Shown here in pieces: positions 1-12,302 of a DNA stretch of 64,000 bases. Made by a program: the position numbers and the translations under genes. Under the pieces are notes generated by a model. The model did not search any database, was not told the DNA's origin, and saw only the letters and a program-made list of their open reading frames with translations. The DNA lies in the NCBI GenBank assembly GCA_916610825.1, contig OU744448.1, positions 1,351,501 through 1,415,500 of the forward strand, written 5' to 3'. Source of the DNA: Haliclystus octoradiatus. Lineage: Eukaryota > Cnidaria > Staurozoa > Stauromedusae > Haliclystidae. How positions within the stretch are numbered: position 1 is the stretch's first letter; every line of letters begins with the position of its first letter.

Positions 1-510
1 TGACTAAGTTTCACAGCCAGAGCAAATAGGTGTGACAAAAGGACAAGCGTCTTCAGGTGATGTTTTTATAAACTAATAGCATCTGTCATAGGCCTACTAG
101 TTTGCATAGATGGCTTTATCTTCTCACTCAAATAGATTTATGTTTTCTTTCCAATGATGATCCAATGTTCATTTGTTAGAATTGGTCTCCATGTACACAG
201 TGTGGAGGAATATCCAACCTCGGTTGCATTTAAAAAGCTTTAAAAACTGCCCAAACTAGAGAGGTGATACAGTATTACGTGAGTGTATAATTTCAATTGA
301 ATATTTAACCTGACTATCATGAAAATATTATTAATTGAGAAGTACTTAATTTCAACTTCATTTTACTGACCAAAATCGTCATGTTGCGAATAACTTATAC
401 AGGCACGATTACTAAAGCAACAACATGAGAGCATTTGTGTGACTTTTATCATAATCTAATATAAGCAAGAACGATAGGCTACACCTACATAGAAAAACAA
501 ATTACAAGTA

Positions 511-768
511 CAGTGAATCCTGTATATAACATCAAGCTGCAAGAGGTAGATACATTGACCATTATATCATTATATGCAGGTGGTCTTTATATACAGGGTT
601 TATTCAATAGAAAATACTATTTTAGAAATTGCAAGAGTGGCCACTATATACAGGTGGCCTTTATATACAGGGTTTATTCAATAGAAAATACAATTTTAGA
701 CATCGCTAAAGTGACCACTATAGACAGGTAGCTGCTGTATAGAGGTGACTGTTATAGCAGGTTTGGCT
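511..768 (+). repeat. Dispersed repeat family A, copy 1, with internal tandem duplication
   Basis: Starts with CAGTGAATCCTGTATATAAC and ends near a GGTTTGGCTATAC stretch. It contains two tandem copies (about 578-650 and 651-723, period about 73 bp) of a unit with CTTTATATACAGGGTTTATT. Related copies occur near 5002-5330, 6310-6493, 25888-26052, 30258-30440, 44161-44795 and 63640-63790. The family has no coding capacity visible. Confidence 0.75.
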
Positions 769-819
769 ATACATTATTTTAATTTAACCTACCCTGTGGT
801 GCTGCGTTACCCCTTGCAG

Positions 820-1055
820 ACACAGTAGGCAATTCTTCTGCATTAGTAGATAATGTTGTGTTAGTTGTTGCTAACGTTAGCATGTTTGGTGATTCGCCCG
901 ACATTGAGACAAGGCAATTAATTGCATCCATAACTGTGAAATTTTACACACAAAAAAATAAAATGTTTTATTATCATGATGACAGAGCCTTAAACATAAT
1001 TCAAGGTTCCGAAAGTGTTGAATGGTTTAATGTCATTAGAATCCGTAAAAACTAG
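820..1055 (+). CDS. Possible terminal exon of an unrecognised gene
   Basis: A reading frame stays open for about 78 codons after a plausible splice acceptor (CCCTTGCAG ending at 819) and ends at a TAG stop at 1053-1055. The peptide includes GNSSALVDNVVLVVANVSMF and the stretch SPDIETRQLIASITVKF. An AATAAA lies about 250 bp downstream, near 1302. No upstream exon was found in the window, and repeat A lies immediately 5'. I do not recognise a family. It could equally be a chance frame; the composition and the in-frame acceptor are the only support. Confidence 0.22.
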
Positions 1056-2419
1056 CCTACAGACCTACAGCTTAATGCTTGGCTATTTGATAGGTGTTAA
1101 AAAAGATTATTCAGTACAACGCCAAATATAGGTCTGTGTCGGAACGGATCGGGCATTTGTAATCCGAATGTTCGCAAAAAATTTCAACCCGGATTCAATT
1201 TGATCAAAATGTGATTTACTCCTGAAAAAATCAGGTATACGAGTATATCCAAAACAGGATCTGATATTCATAGTGGACTGTGGATGAGAATATATAGCCA
1301 AATAAATTAATTAATAATAATCCATTTCACAACATAAGAACATTATACAGCAATAGTTGAAAAGGACTAAGCAGAAAGGATTGGTACATTGCGTACCAAC
1401 AGATAATGATCTAAACTAAAACTATCAATTAAAACGCCAATTGTGCGATTAACAATTTACCATAGCAATCTAGAAGCGACCAACATAACAAAACAAAAAG
1501 CTAGTCAACGTTTTACTATTCTATGATAATATACTTCTCAAACAATTGTAAACCATTATATGCTCATTCGGTGTTTAACTGAATACTAGTGATTACAAAT
1601 AACCTTAATCTAAGCAGGCTAATAGGCCCAAGTTAGATAACCACACACAACTTAGTATCGGCATGAAATATAGATTTAGATAGGGCTATGCTAGTATTAG
1701 TAAAGTTTGTAATTAGAGTGTAGCCTACGGACCTCTGTTCCCACATTCAGCATAGACCATATCAATAACATCTTTGTCAACTTTATCCCCAAAGGAGTCA
1801 TACAACGTTTTTATGTCTCTCCTCTTGCGTTCAAATTCCATTTCAACTATAAAATACACTTTCAGAATATTATTCTCATATTGCGTTCACTTTTGAGAAT
1901 AATATATATTCTCGTTTCTCGGTTATTATCTTTGTCTGTGAAAACGGAAACGAACTAAACAAATTCATCACTTTATGAAATCGAAAGTTCTTCGATGGTA
2001 TTCAGAGATATGCTATGTATACGTCATACAAATTGAAATGTTTAAGTCCAATCAATTTGTTGTTTCAAATTGCGCAGTTTGTGAAACGGGAACAAAATCT
2101 CTCATGTACAATTTATAGTATGTTTATGGTTTGCCTCGCGAAGGCATGTATGATTAGTCACCTATAACATTGAGTGACGTCATTTGAAATGGTCAGGCTC
2201 GTTAACGAGCATGTTTCACTCTTAATATGAATGCAAATATTTCATATTATTTAACTTTTCAGATGTTGAGATGGTTATATTTTCTTTAATAATTTAAAAA
2301 GTAGCATTACCTAATAGCGAAATCATCATTTTTACCTTTGATGACGAAATGTATATTTGATAGGTGATTGTTTCTTCTGAGGCAAAATGATTTTCCCAGA
2401 CGAGGTTTAGGCAGCCAAC

Positions 2420-5400
2420 ATGGCTGATGATTTCCCAATTGATGTCGATGTTGTTGTCTTCGGAACCGGTAAGGATTTCTCTTTATGTTGGAAAGAATGT
2501 TGCGATAGTAAAATAATAATAGATGTGATTGGGTATTTTCAGGTGTATTGAACTTGGGAAATGACATTAATAGGAAAAATCTCTCTTGTTGTTGAATTCG
2601 AGAGTTCAAAGTTGTGAAGGGTGTAGGCCTAACCTAACACAGTTGTCACAGTCACAGTAACGCTGTTCATTACTGACTGACTCTTGAGAGCTCAGGCAGC
2701 TATTTTCTTGTAGCTGCCTTTCGCATTAGACTTTGCTCAGTTGTGCAGTCAATTGTTGATTGTGTCTATCCCTTCATTTCCATTACTGTATCTAGCTTAT
2801 TATAGTAATTTAATTTGATAGGTCTACTTACTACTACACCTGAGGGGTTAGTCCAGGTAAAATCAAACGTCTTTGTTCCAAAAAATAGATTTTGTTTAAA
2901 CTTTTTTACATGTAGACATGGGTAGGCCTACAGAGATATCATATATGGAGTATTTTTGATTTTAGTTGAAAAATAACGATTTTATTAGCAATTTAATTTG
3001 TATCCTTTTTGTGATCAATGATTCATATAAACTTTATTTTCCTTGTAGTTTATTTGCTTGTTCATGTTGGTCTAATAAAATGAAATCTCGTATCAGGATG
3101 GATAGAATAAACAGTTTTCTATTGATTAATGTCATTTTAATGACATAATTTCAAGTAGTTGGACAAATAAACTACAAGAAAAGGAAAGTTTTTGTGGATC
3201 ATTGATCACAAAAAAGATACAAATTAAATTGCTAGTAAAAATGTTATTTTTCATCCGATGTAATTAAAAATGTTCCATATATGAAATCTCTGTACCCATG
3301 TCTACATGCAAAAAAATTTAAACAAATCACAATTTATTTTTGGAACAAAGCCATTCAATTTGACCTTGACTCACCCATAGAGAAAGCATGAAGGTTCATT
3401 AAAATATTCAATCGATTTATTTTCAGGACTTCCTGAGTCTATTGTTAGTGCTGCAATATCAAGAGCTGGCAAGAAAGTATTGCATTTGGATAGGTATTGT
3501 ATGCAGTGATGTTTCTGAAAAAGAATAGCTGGGGAACGGCTCGCAAATGCTATAGGGGCCGAAGGCCCCTCCTTAGAGTGGGTCCGCATGGCCCCCAGAA
3601 AAATTTTCAAAATTATAATCCTTTAAGAGTTCTGTAGTGCATTTCCAGGGACCAATTTAGTATTCTATTGGGTCATTTAATTATTTTCTTTTTATGTAAA
3701 TTATAAACACTATTGAAATTTAAAACCTATACATTATGTAAATTACAAACTTTATTGAATTTTAAAAACATATACCAGTAGGCCTATATTATGTACAATT
3801 TAAAAATTTTATTCTCTTGAAAATGGCTAGAGATATTAGCCTAAACGCCGTTGATATAAATAGCAAAATCGAGAAACTGTTGCCACTGCCCTTTGCCTTA
3901 ATATACTTCCATTATTGATAATATTGATGATAATATTACTCGGAACAGGAACATATAAAACTTCACTTCAAATGAAAAAAATGAGGGAACGCCGTTCCCC
4001 TGGAGAAAGTAGTGGAGGAATGGCTTTCCCCCACCAAAACATCACTGATTGTATGAAGGAATGCTCTGGTTTGCAGAGTATGGCAGAGCCACTCCGGAAA
4101 ATAATATTTCAAGCCTCTCAAGAGCCCTGTCTGCACAAATTTTTTCCTTGGAAACCCTATAATATTATTGCTATTCATCTAGAGAATAATGCTTTTCCAT
4201 CTGGCATGAAGAATCCGTGGATGCCCCTGAGATTTCAAAGCTCCTTTCCTTGGAAACTAAGGCGGGCTTAATATAAACAAGATATTATAAGTAAACCTAA
4301 TAATTCTAATGATAACATCTTGATAGGCCTATAAATATTCCTGGCAGATCTCTTTGTTTCTAAAATAATGAGTGTTAAATGACAGGTTAGTTTGTAGGCC
4401 TACTCAACTGGTCCCACAACTTCACTGAATTAGGCTACCTTTCTAATTATGTTGTAAACAAGCGGTTACTGCTCATTTTATTAACAACATTAAAATAAAG
4501 GGCAGCACCCACAAAGTTCTATGATGTTGAAAAAGTTTCTTGGCAGGCATATGCCCGCATTCCTTAGATTGAAAAGCCTCTACAGTGTAATCCGCTTAAA
4601 TGCATGTCAAAATTGCCAATAATTTCCATTGCATTTAACTGAAATTGCAGTTATCTGAAAAAAATTATCAAGGATTTGATCAGAAAATAGTTTATAGAGT
4701 TTTATAGTCTGTTTGCAGATAAAGGAGAATTAATTTCATTTGTATAAATTGCAGTCAAACCGGTTACTATGATAATTATTATTGGGTATTGTTGGCATTT
4801 CCGTTCACAGATCAACGATCATCATAAGTGTTCATACAGTCAAGAGAAGCAATCTAACATATCTATTTTTTGAGATGTTTTTCCTCTGAATATAAACCTG
4901 ACATTGATATGTTTTTGTAGGAATGACTTTTATGGTTCACAATGGGCAACATTCACTCTCGCTAATTTTATTGAATTCATTGATAATCAAAAAGTAGGTA
5001 TAGTCAAACCTGCTTTTTTTTATTTATCATTTATCCACAAACCGATTAAGCTTGCGGCTTTTTTTTCACCGGGGTGGTTGGCTAATTGTTAGTAGTTTTT
5101 TAAGCTTGTGTGCGTTTAATAGCCGGATACCCTTCCTGACGCCAACCTATAGTGCTCCGGACAAGGATTGAACCCGAGACCCTGCGGGCCGTGGTCCAAC
5201 GCCCTAGCCACTACACCAACGCCGCACGCTCACCTCTACACAGCGACCACCTGTCTATAGTAGTCGCTCTAGACATTCTAAATAATATTATATATTGAAA
5301 ACCCTTATCTATAGAGAATTAGAGATATACGGTATGTGTAGCTGCAATGATTGAGGTCACCCTTAATTCAACAGTACAATTTGTTTATTGGGGGACTCAT

Positions 5401-8400
5401 TATTTACAGTAACTGTTTATTCATTTAAATAAGGATAATAATGATAAGAATAAATGTAAAGATAAATTTCATTGAATTTCATATCGTATGCAAACAAATT
5501 ACAGAACCTTATTTTACAAATCATTAAATACACAATATTTTTAGTATCGTGACATTTGAAAATCTTGACAGAGAATATCATCCTGATACAGACTTAGTTG
5601 CTTTAATAAATCTTCTAAAAATGAAGATGTCTGTCACTAAATTATGTCAGCGAAAATTATAAACATTAACAAAAAATATATATGTCTAAATGTCTGTGAA
5701 CCCGGTGTGTATAACACCCAAATATAAAAAGGCGAATAACTTGACAAGATACAGCCCGGTTGTTTCAATAGACAATACTATTTTGAATATTTTCTAGAGT
5801 GATCACTATACTAAATATAGCTATAATTTATAAATATATATAGTAATAGAAATATTAAAACTTAATATTGGCAATTGGATAGTGCTCAATGCTAGTGAAT
5901 AGCAGAGTGTAAATAGTAATAATAATGAGAAGGTCAAGAAAGACACATTCTTTGGTTGTAACTCCAAGTTTCCCGTTATTAAATGATCATCAGACAACAA
6001 ACATTATTTGTTGTCTGATGATCATCAGACAACAACTCATTATTATTACTATAGCTATAATTTATCTATCCAAACCATTACATTTACGTATGTGATTTTA
6101 AGATTGCTCTAAATTTGTATTTCTTTGATCCTTATTCTTTTAATCATCCATCATTTTAATTATTTACAGAAATTGGCAGAGAATAAAAATGATAAAGAAT
6201 CAAAGACTGATTATGAAGCAACAAAGTCAATTGTAATTTCAGATTCGGCACAATGTATTTGGAATGTTGTTGTGGAATCATTTATGCCGTAAGTATAATT
6301 ATAATAAGTACAGTGAAACCAGCTGTATATAACAGCCAGTTACGAGAGGTAGATAAATTGACCACTATAGACAGGTGGCCTTTATATGCAGGTTTGATTC
6401 AATAGAAAATACTATTTTAGACATAGCAAGGGTGACCACTATAGACAGGTGACCGCTGTATAGAGGTGACCGTTATAACAGGTTTGACTGTAATAATATT
6501 CAAGGCACTCAATCATACAATACTGAAACTAGATTCCATAAACGTAGAGAACATTTGGAAGAAATTTGATATGATTGTGATCATGTGTGGGCTAGTTTAA
6601 AAAAAAAACTATTCAAAGGAAAGTGTGAAATGTTCAAGGATTCCGGAACGCTGCATCTTTCCTCAGACCCTCCCTGGGCATGACCACTGTCGTTAGAAAA
6701 TGTCAATTTGTCAACCTGTTTATAGCCGCAGCAGTATATATTAAGATACAGTGTTTACCAACTGGTTGCTATGCCATTGTTGTTCTTCCTCCCTCTGTAA
6801 AGAACTTTCATGTTTTCTTTGTGAACAGTGGTAACAAAAATTTCATGAACATTTAAATGAAAATTCATCCATGTGAAATAAATGGCACACGTTTTCACAG
6901 ACTTTTTATGAAATGGCACAACTTGTAATGAATTACATATTCTTGAATTTCCATGCAGCATTCATGACAACGTTCATGGACTATTCAATATTTGTGACAA
7001 AGTTCATCCTAAATGTGCCATTTCACTTTCATGAACTGATTCAATAAGGTTAATATCATCAGAATATCATCATTACCTTTGCCAAAAGGTTATGATAATG
7101 GGCGTGCTATGATGTTTGGCAGAACCAGTATGGAGCTAAGTGAGAATAAAATATACCATAGGCTTACAATTTATGTGATTGTTAAACATTGTTTTAATCC
7201 AATACTTGATCCGAAGAATTTTTACAATAATGTTCACTCAAAGCATTGAAGCACAATCACTTGCATGTAGTAAAACAAAGATAAATGTGAATGCGTTCGA
7301 TAGCTTTCAATCCTTTCAAAGAAGGACTAAAACACAAGACTAGGTGCACTATAACAGTTGTTTAGGGACTGTTTATTGAGTTTTACACATTCATCTATTC
7401 TCAATTTTCATCCCATAGTTCTTGTGATGAAATAGAAGAAGTCGATTTAGCAGATGAAAACCTTTCTACAGAAATCAATGCACGGAAGGAACATGTGACT
7501 AAAACAGAGAATGAAGATGAGAATAATAGCTCAAATTTGATAGCAGAAAAGGATAATGATGGTGATATTGCCTTCTCTGAAACTAGCATAAAACATGAGC
7601 CAGCTTCACAGGCAAAAGACAAGGATACCACATCCTCGGATATTAATGCGTCAAATAATGACACACTTGATGCAGAACACAAGGATCCCTCTGACACTGT
7701 CATAGATGACATGTCAGCGGAAAAGGGAACGGATGATACTGCCCCCTCTTATAATAGATCAGATAATCCAACAGCGCAAACTAACAGTGGAGAAGAAGAA
7801 GATACCGATTCATGTGATTCGATCACAGTATCAAATACCATGGACAATCCCTCAAGTGCGTCTGCCGTTAATCAAGAGGAGAAATGTGAAAAAGATATAG
7901 CTAAGGAAGCAAAACTTAAAAAGACCAAAAGTCATCTTGAAATCCAAGCAAAATTGATGAATGGCTCAAAGAATATTACAATGGAAGATTTGATTAGTCA
8001 ATCAAGAAAATTTAATATCGACTTAGCACCAAAGTTGTTATTCTCTCGAGGAAATTTAGTTGAATCACTTATTGAAGCAAATATAAGTCATTATGCTGAT
8101 TTTAGAATACTTGATCGGATTCTTACGTTGAAAGATGATACACTGGTTGAATTACCATGCAGTAAAGGAGATGTATTCAAAAGCAATCTATTCACTGTTA
8201 TTGAGAAAAGGATTCTAATGAAATTCTTAACATTTTGTCAACAATTTGATAGTCAAACGTTTGACGTTGATGAATCGGAAATAAAAACATTTGCTGAATT
8301 TATGAGAAGTAAACGATTAACTGATAAATTAATTGAATTTATACTATATGCTGTTGCTATGACAAATATGTCATGCCCAGTCCTTGAAGGATTGCAAAGA

Positions 8401-10148
8401 ACTAAATTATTTCTGTCATCAGTTGGACGCTATGGAAACTCTCCTTGTTTATGGGCTATGTATGGCGTTAGTGAAATACCACAAGCCTTTTGTCGTATGT
8501 CTGCTGTTTTTGCTGGAACATTTTGCCTTCGAAAAGGAATTAATACGTTGGAATTAAACGAGGAAGGATTATGTTGCTCTGTTGTAGACGATAAAGCAGT
8601 GAATATAAAGACCAAATATGTTGTCATTGAGGAAAGTTCCATTCTCCATCATGCAGAAGCCTCTGTATCAAGATGTATTCTATTAACAGTAGGGTCTTTG
8701 AAAGAATCCTGTGAGGAGCACTTGACGCTATCTGTTTTACCCCCTATTACAAAGGATGGAAATCCTGTTAGCATATTAGAGGTTGGTGCCTCATCAGCAG
8801 CGGCACCCAAAGGTATCTATGTCACACATCTCACTGTGACACATCCAGGGAATGCAGAAGAAAATTTATCTCCTTATGTCACAAAGTTTTTCTCATATAA
8901 TCGTAATGAAGGTTAGTAAAACGCTTTGCTAGATAATTTGAAATTTTCATTGTCATGGCTAAACAAGCGTGGAAATCCTGCAATAGGCAGGCTATCATAT
9001 CAATAGGCCGGGTAACATCTCAATGAGTCCCTCTTTTGAACTTATCTATTGGGGGTATGTATACCTGTTTTCAACTGTCTCCTGAATGTTGTTTCTTTTC
9101 TCAGATTCTAGTAAACCTAGAGTTTTGTGGTCTGTTTACTACAACTGTAATGATGGAAATGCAATTAATAACAAAATAATTGATTTACCAAAGAATGTCT
9201 TTGCAACATCGTCACCAGGTGGCAGTATGAATGATATTGACAATGCTATTATTGAGGTAGGATATAATTATGTGAAATGCAAGGCAGTTATGTACATGGG
9301 TGACACCAGAGGGATCAGCCCCCTTAATTATTGGGAATAACTCTTCCAAGCATTTTTTCAAATCTTCCCTATAAATAGCCCCCTTTTTGAAGGATTCCAG
9401 ATGGCACCCTGGTTACACCTTCAATATTTATTTGAAATGTTCCCCAATAGGGTTGACTCATAGAAAATTAAAACTCAACATTTTTACCTCAACTTGTTGT
9501 GAAAAGTGACTTGATTACTTTACAAAGTTTTTTTTCGATAAACAGATAATTATTTTTTGAGAAATAATCATTTGAAAAATACTTTTTTTCTTTGGGTCTT
9601 CTGATTGACGTCTATCATACATACTCTTATACTATCTACGTATCTCATAAACATAATGATATTATAGTCTGTTGGTCGATGACTTATTAAAATTATTGCT
9701 CTTAGCGAAAAGAGCCACTTCTCTAGAAATAGAAGAATGGCACGGGTACCTTCAGTAAGGCAATACGCCCTGTTTACAGACTCATTTATGGAATGTTGTG
9801 TCACACTGTACCCTTTTCATGCCACATCTATTTCTATTTCTATTTCTATTTTGTATACACATGCACTTTCAGGCAAGAAAAATATTTGATCAAATCTGTC
9901 CTGGGGAGAAGTTTCTTGAAGCTGTGCCAAATCCTGAAGATATAATATGGGATGCCCCATTAACAGCCCCAGATGCATCAAGTAGCGGATTTGAAGGTAA
10001 CGACAAAGAAGATAACCAATCACCTTTGGAGGATGATAAATCGAACAATGACAATGATGATAGCCATAGCAACGCTGATGAATCGATTGAAAAGAAAGAA
10101 TTCGTAAGTGACGAAAAAGAAGACAATAAGAAATTATTAAAATATTGA
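2420..10148 (+). CDS. CHM: Rab escort protein (REP, Rab geranylgeranyltransferase component A)
   Basis: REP presents newly made Rab GTPases to Rab geranylgeranyltransferase and delivers the prenylated Rabs to membranes. Seven exons join in phase: 2420-2468, 3427-3493, 4921-4993, 6170-6288, 7419-8911, 9105-9256 and 9873-10148, giving about 742 aa. Exons 1-2 give the GDI/REP dinucleotide-fold signature DVVVFGTGLPESIVSAA, followed by KKVLHLDR and NDFYGSQWATF. Exon 5 first encodes an acidic Ser/Asp/Glu-rich linker (about residues 105-280), then REP/GDI core segments such as LLFSRGNLVESLIEANISHY, VELPCSKGDVFKSNLFTVIE and SPCLWAMYGVSEIPQAFCR. Exon 7 has PNPEDIIWDAP and an acidic C-terminus. It is longer than the roughly 650-aa vertebrate protein, mainly through the linker. 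GDI is the main alternative; the long insert and tail favour REP. Confidence 0.93.
2844..3375. repeat. Foldback (inverted-repeat) element in CHM intron 1
   Basis: The left arm (about 2844-3060) reappears reverse-complemented at about 3165-3375, separated by about 100 bp. Matching landmarks are CTTTGTTCCAAAAA near both outer ends, a block with ACATGTAGACATGGGTA, and TTTTTGTGATCAATGAT near the inner ends. The arms are diverged by scattered substitutions and small indels. This is typical of a non-autonomous MITE or foldback element; no coding potential. Confidence 0.8.
4581..4730 (+). repeat. MITE family B, copy 1 (right end decayed)
   Basis: Begins TACAGTGTAATCCGCTTAAA and continues with GAAATTGCAGTTATCTGAA and GATCAGAAAATAGTTTATAG, which match better preserved copies at 26318-26502 (other strand) and 52768-52910. 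The right terminal inverted repeat is not recognisable here. Lies in CHM intron 2. Confidence 0.6.
5002..5330 (-). repeat. Dispersed repeat family A, copy 2, split by a SINE
   Basis: The start of the repeat (TAGTCAAACCTGC at 5001-5013) and its continuation (CACCTCTACACAGCGACCAC from 5231) are separated by a tRNA-derived SINE of about 214 bp. The two halves join into the arrangement seen uninterrupted at 25888-26052. Lies in CHM intron 3. Confidence 0.65.
5013..5226 (-). mobile_element. tRNA-derived SINE
   Basis: On the minus strand the element starts GCGGCGTTGGTGTAGTGGCT. It has an RNA polymerase III A box (TGGTGTAGTGGC, 5207-5218) and a B box (GGGTTCAATCC, 5165-5175) about 40 bp apart, as in a tRNA gene. 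The body contains GTCAGGAAGGGTATCCGGCT and ends in an A-rich tail (T-run at 5014-5020 on the plus strand). The tRNA-like head is too degenerate, and the tail too long, for a functional tRNA gene. It is inserted in repeat A copy 2. Confidence 0.8.
5966..6040. repeat. Near-perfect palindrome cluster
   Basis: TTGTTGTCTGATGA followed by its exact reverse complement forms a 28-bp perfect palindrome at about 6008-6035. A third copy of TGATCATCAGACAACAA stands just before it (from 5983). Flanking AATAATAATGAG and CTCATTATTATT add outer arms. Probably the ends of a small foldback element in CHM intron 3. Confidence 0.65.
6310..6493 (+). repeat. Dispersed repeat family A, copy 3
   Basis: A fairly complete copy: CAGTGAAACCAGCTGTATAT at the start, CACTATAGACAGGTGGCC and CACTATAGACAGGTGACC as two internal near-repeats, and CCGTTATAACAGGTTTGACT at the end. 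It lies just after the donor of CHM exon 4. Confidence 0.75.
6745..7060. repeat. Possible MITE rich in TTCATGAAC-type palindromes
   Basis: The left end, with CTTCCTCCCTCTGTAAAGAA next to ACTGGTTG, resembles the reverse complement of the end of a similar sequence at about 34795-34921 (TTTTACAGAGGGGACAACCG). The interior has many ATGAAC/GTTCAT motifs. Lies in CHM intron 4. Boundaries are approximate. Confidence 0.4.
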
Positions 10149-12302
10149 ATTTATTGTCAAATTTAATTTTATAAAATTATACTCTATAGGTTTTCATGAT
10201 AAATAATTTAACCAAAGCAAAAATAAAATATTATTTTATAGAATATACAGTATATACATAGGGTGGAATAGATGATCGCCTTGGTGTGAAACCGTTTGAG
10301 TAGCAAACATGATTGTCTGATTTCTGACTTTATATTTTATATATTATTTATTTAAAGCTCTGCTGTGGTAGCATTGAACCCTATGTTCAATCAGTCAGAC
10401 AAACTTACACCACATTATATATATATATATAGATAGTATACAGATAGTATACAATTGAGACACAGATATATGATTACTCCGTAACTCCAAGTTCATCGAA
10501 AGGCTTTGCCTCATCTTTGTCTCAATTTTATATTATGCTCTGTTTTAACAAACATTGAGCACTTTCACATAAGTACGTGTTTTACCTTATATTACATTAT
10601 TATAGATAGATATTATATACATAAATTCTGATGATAAATAATTCAGTAAAAATACATTTTCTCCGTTACTTGAGAGTTTTGTGCGATTGAATTAAAGTAG
10701 CTTCTTATCAAACAATTATAAATTTGATCTGCGCATGCAGTATTATATACGGGGAAATGATCTACATAAGATAGATTAACTGTGATAAGAATTAGCAGTA
10801 TTTAATTGAGATAAAACGTTTTGATTTATCTTGAATCATCGCCTCGAGCAAGTAAAAGTGATAGGTTCATGTTGTCCATCATCTAAAATAGGGAACCGGA
10901 TAGGGAATTGCCTTGTGGCGACGTAGCCCTTTAGATAAATTACATTAAGTATGAATTACAGCATAGTCGTCAAATCTTTTACCAAAATGGTGCCATCTTT
11001 CAACTGGTATATAACGGGACTGGAAATGATATAGAATCAATCAGTATCTTATTTAAAACCACTCCTAAGTAAAAAGTGCACACTTGGACTAGTCCCATGC
11101 CTTTTTGTCAAGATTTAGTAGATCATCTAGAAACATAAACGTGTAAATTCTTTTTCAACCGATTCTCAAAATTCTTTTTGCATCTGGTACCTTTGTACAT
11201 TTACTACAAATTTACATCGAGCTTTTTTAAATGAAATGAAAAATAAAAAAGTTATTCAACTTTGAAACTGAATTTACGTTTTTGTTTGACTAAGATTTAT
11301 TGAAATATAACATTTTTATGTTTCATTTTATTTTTTTTAAATTAAAAAAAAACTTACTACTATTCTATGAACTATCCATGAACGAACAAGTTTTGTTTCT
11401 GTATTTGCCCGTCACGAGTGTTGATAAATAGTTATACAAATTTTATACATACCTAAATAAGGAAAGGGTACATCATATCATGATAATATATTATAAAATA
11501 GGTATGCTAGCATGTAAATGCGTCTAGAAACTAAAAAGAGGCATTTGAAATATCTCCTTCTGGAAAGATAAAATTTTATTATAGAAAGGCATACACAGCT
11601 GTTCCACATATTAAAATGAGTAACTATGGCGATATTTGATGAGTCATAAAATCAATTTTAATTATCTCATCCTCAGCTGTCTTACTGTATATGCATTACT
11701 TGAAAATTGAATTAAGCTGTTGAGATTGAAAACTACATTTGTTATCATTTAATATGCCTTTATAATATATATGCTTTTATATTCTAATCATTTCAAGTTT
11801 AATTAAGTCAAATCACAAGCACGTAATATAAAACTTGATGCCATTAACTGCAACATTTGCGCCAATCAATGAATAATTTGTGAAATTGAAAAGAAATTAT
11901 GGCTCAATAGATGTATTAACATGATTGGTAACAGACCCTGCAATTTCCTGGTATTATACGTCGGTAAATGTGTCACACTGGTTAAAATTTGAAAAAGCTG
12001 CCTTCGAAACAAGAGAGTCTGGACTAGGTCTGGAAGACGGCATTTCCAGACGGTCAGTTCTGAATGAGTCTCGTGCCAGACAGGATGTTTATTTCATTTG
12101 ATATTCCCTTCAGGCCACCTCCTCAGAGCTTCAACTTCCACGCGAATGACGATTTTCATTTTTCAATATATATTTTTAATAAATAAAATACCAAATAAAC
12201 AACTTCTGGGCAATTGTATTTCGATTCGATATACATTCGAAGCGGATGTAAACATGACGTCATTGAAGATTGAAATTCAAATATACGTTGGCGGGACCCC
12301 TC
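10149..12302. other. Intergenic region between CHM and FGF 3' ends
   Basis: The two genes converge here. I see AT-rich sequence, a TA dinucleotide run near 10414-10431 and a perfect CRE octamer at 12255-12262. No coding exon, RNA gene or clear transposon was found. CHM polyadenylation presumably occurs within the first few hundred bases; AAATAAAATA occurs near 10223. Confidence 0.45.

Larger units (their letters stand above)
1..2419. other. Left flank: repeats, no firm gene
   Basis: This stretch holds a dispersed repeat (about 511-768), one possible terminal exon (820-1055, separate entry) and otherwise AT-rich sequence. The last 250 bases before the CHM start should contain its promoter; a perfect CRE octamer TGACGTCA lies at about 2175-2182, roughly 240 bp upstream of the ATG. 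No TATA box could be assigned with confidence. Confidence 0.5.

Noticed and set aside
3915..4271. 118-codon frame in CHM intron 2
   Set aside because: No recognised domain and no splice or codon support; an antisense frame of similar quality overlaps it. It may be transposon debris but cannot be assigned.
5160..5226. tRNA gene on the minus strand
   Set aside because: The A and B boxes are followed by a SINE body and A-rich tail, and the cloverleaf is not convincing; called as a SINE.
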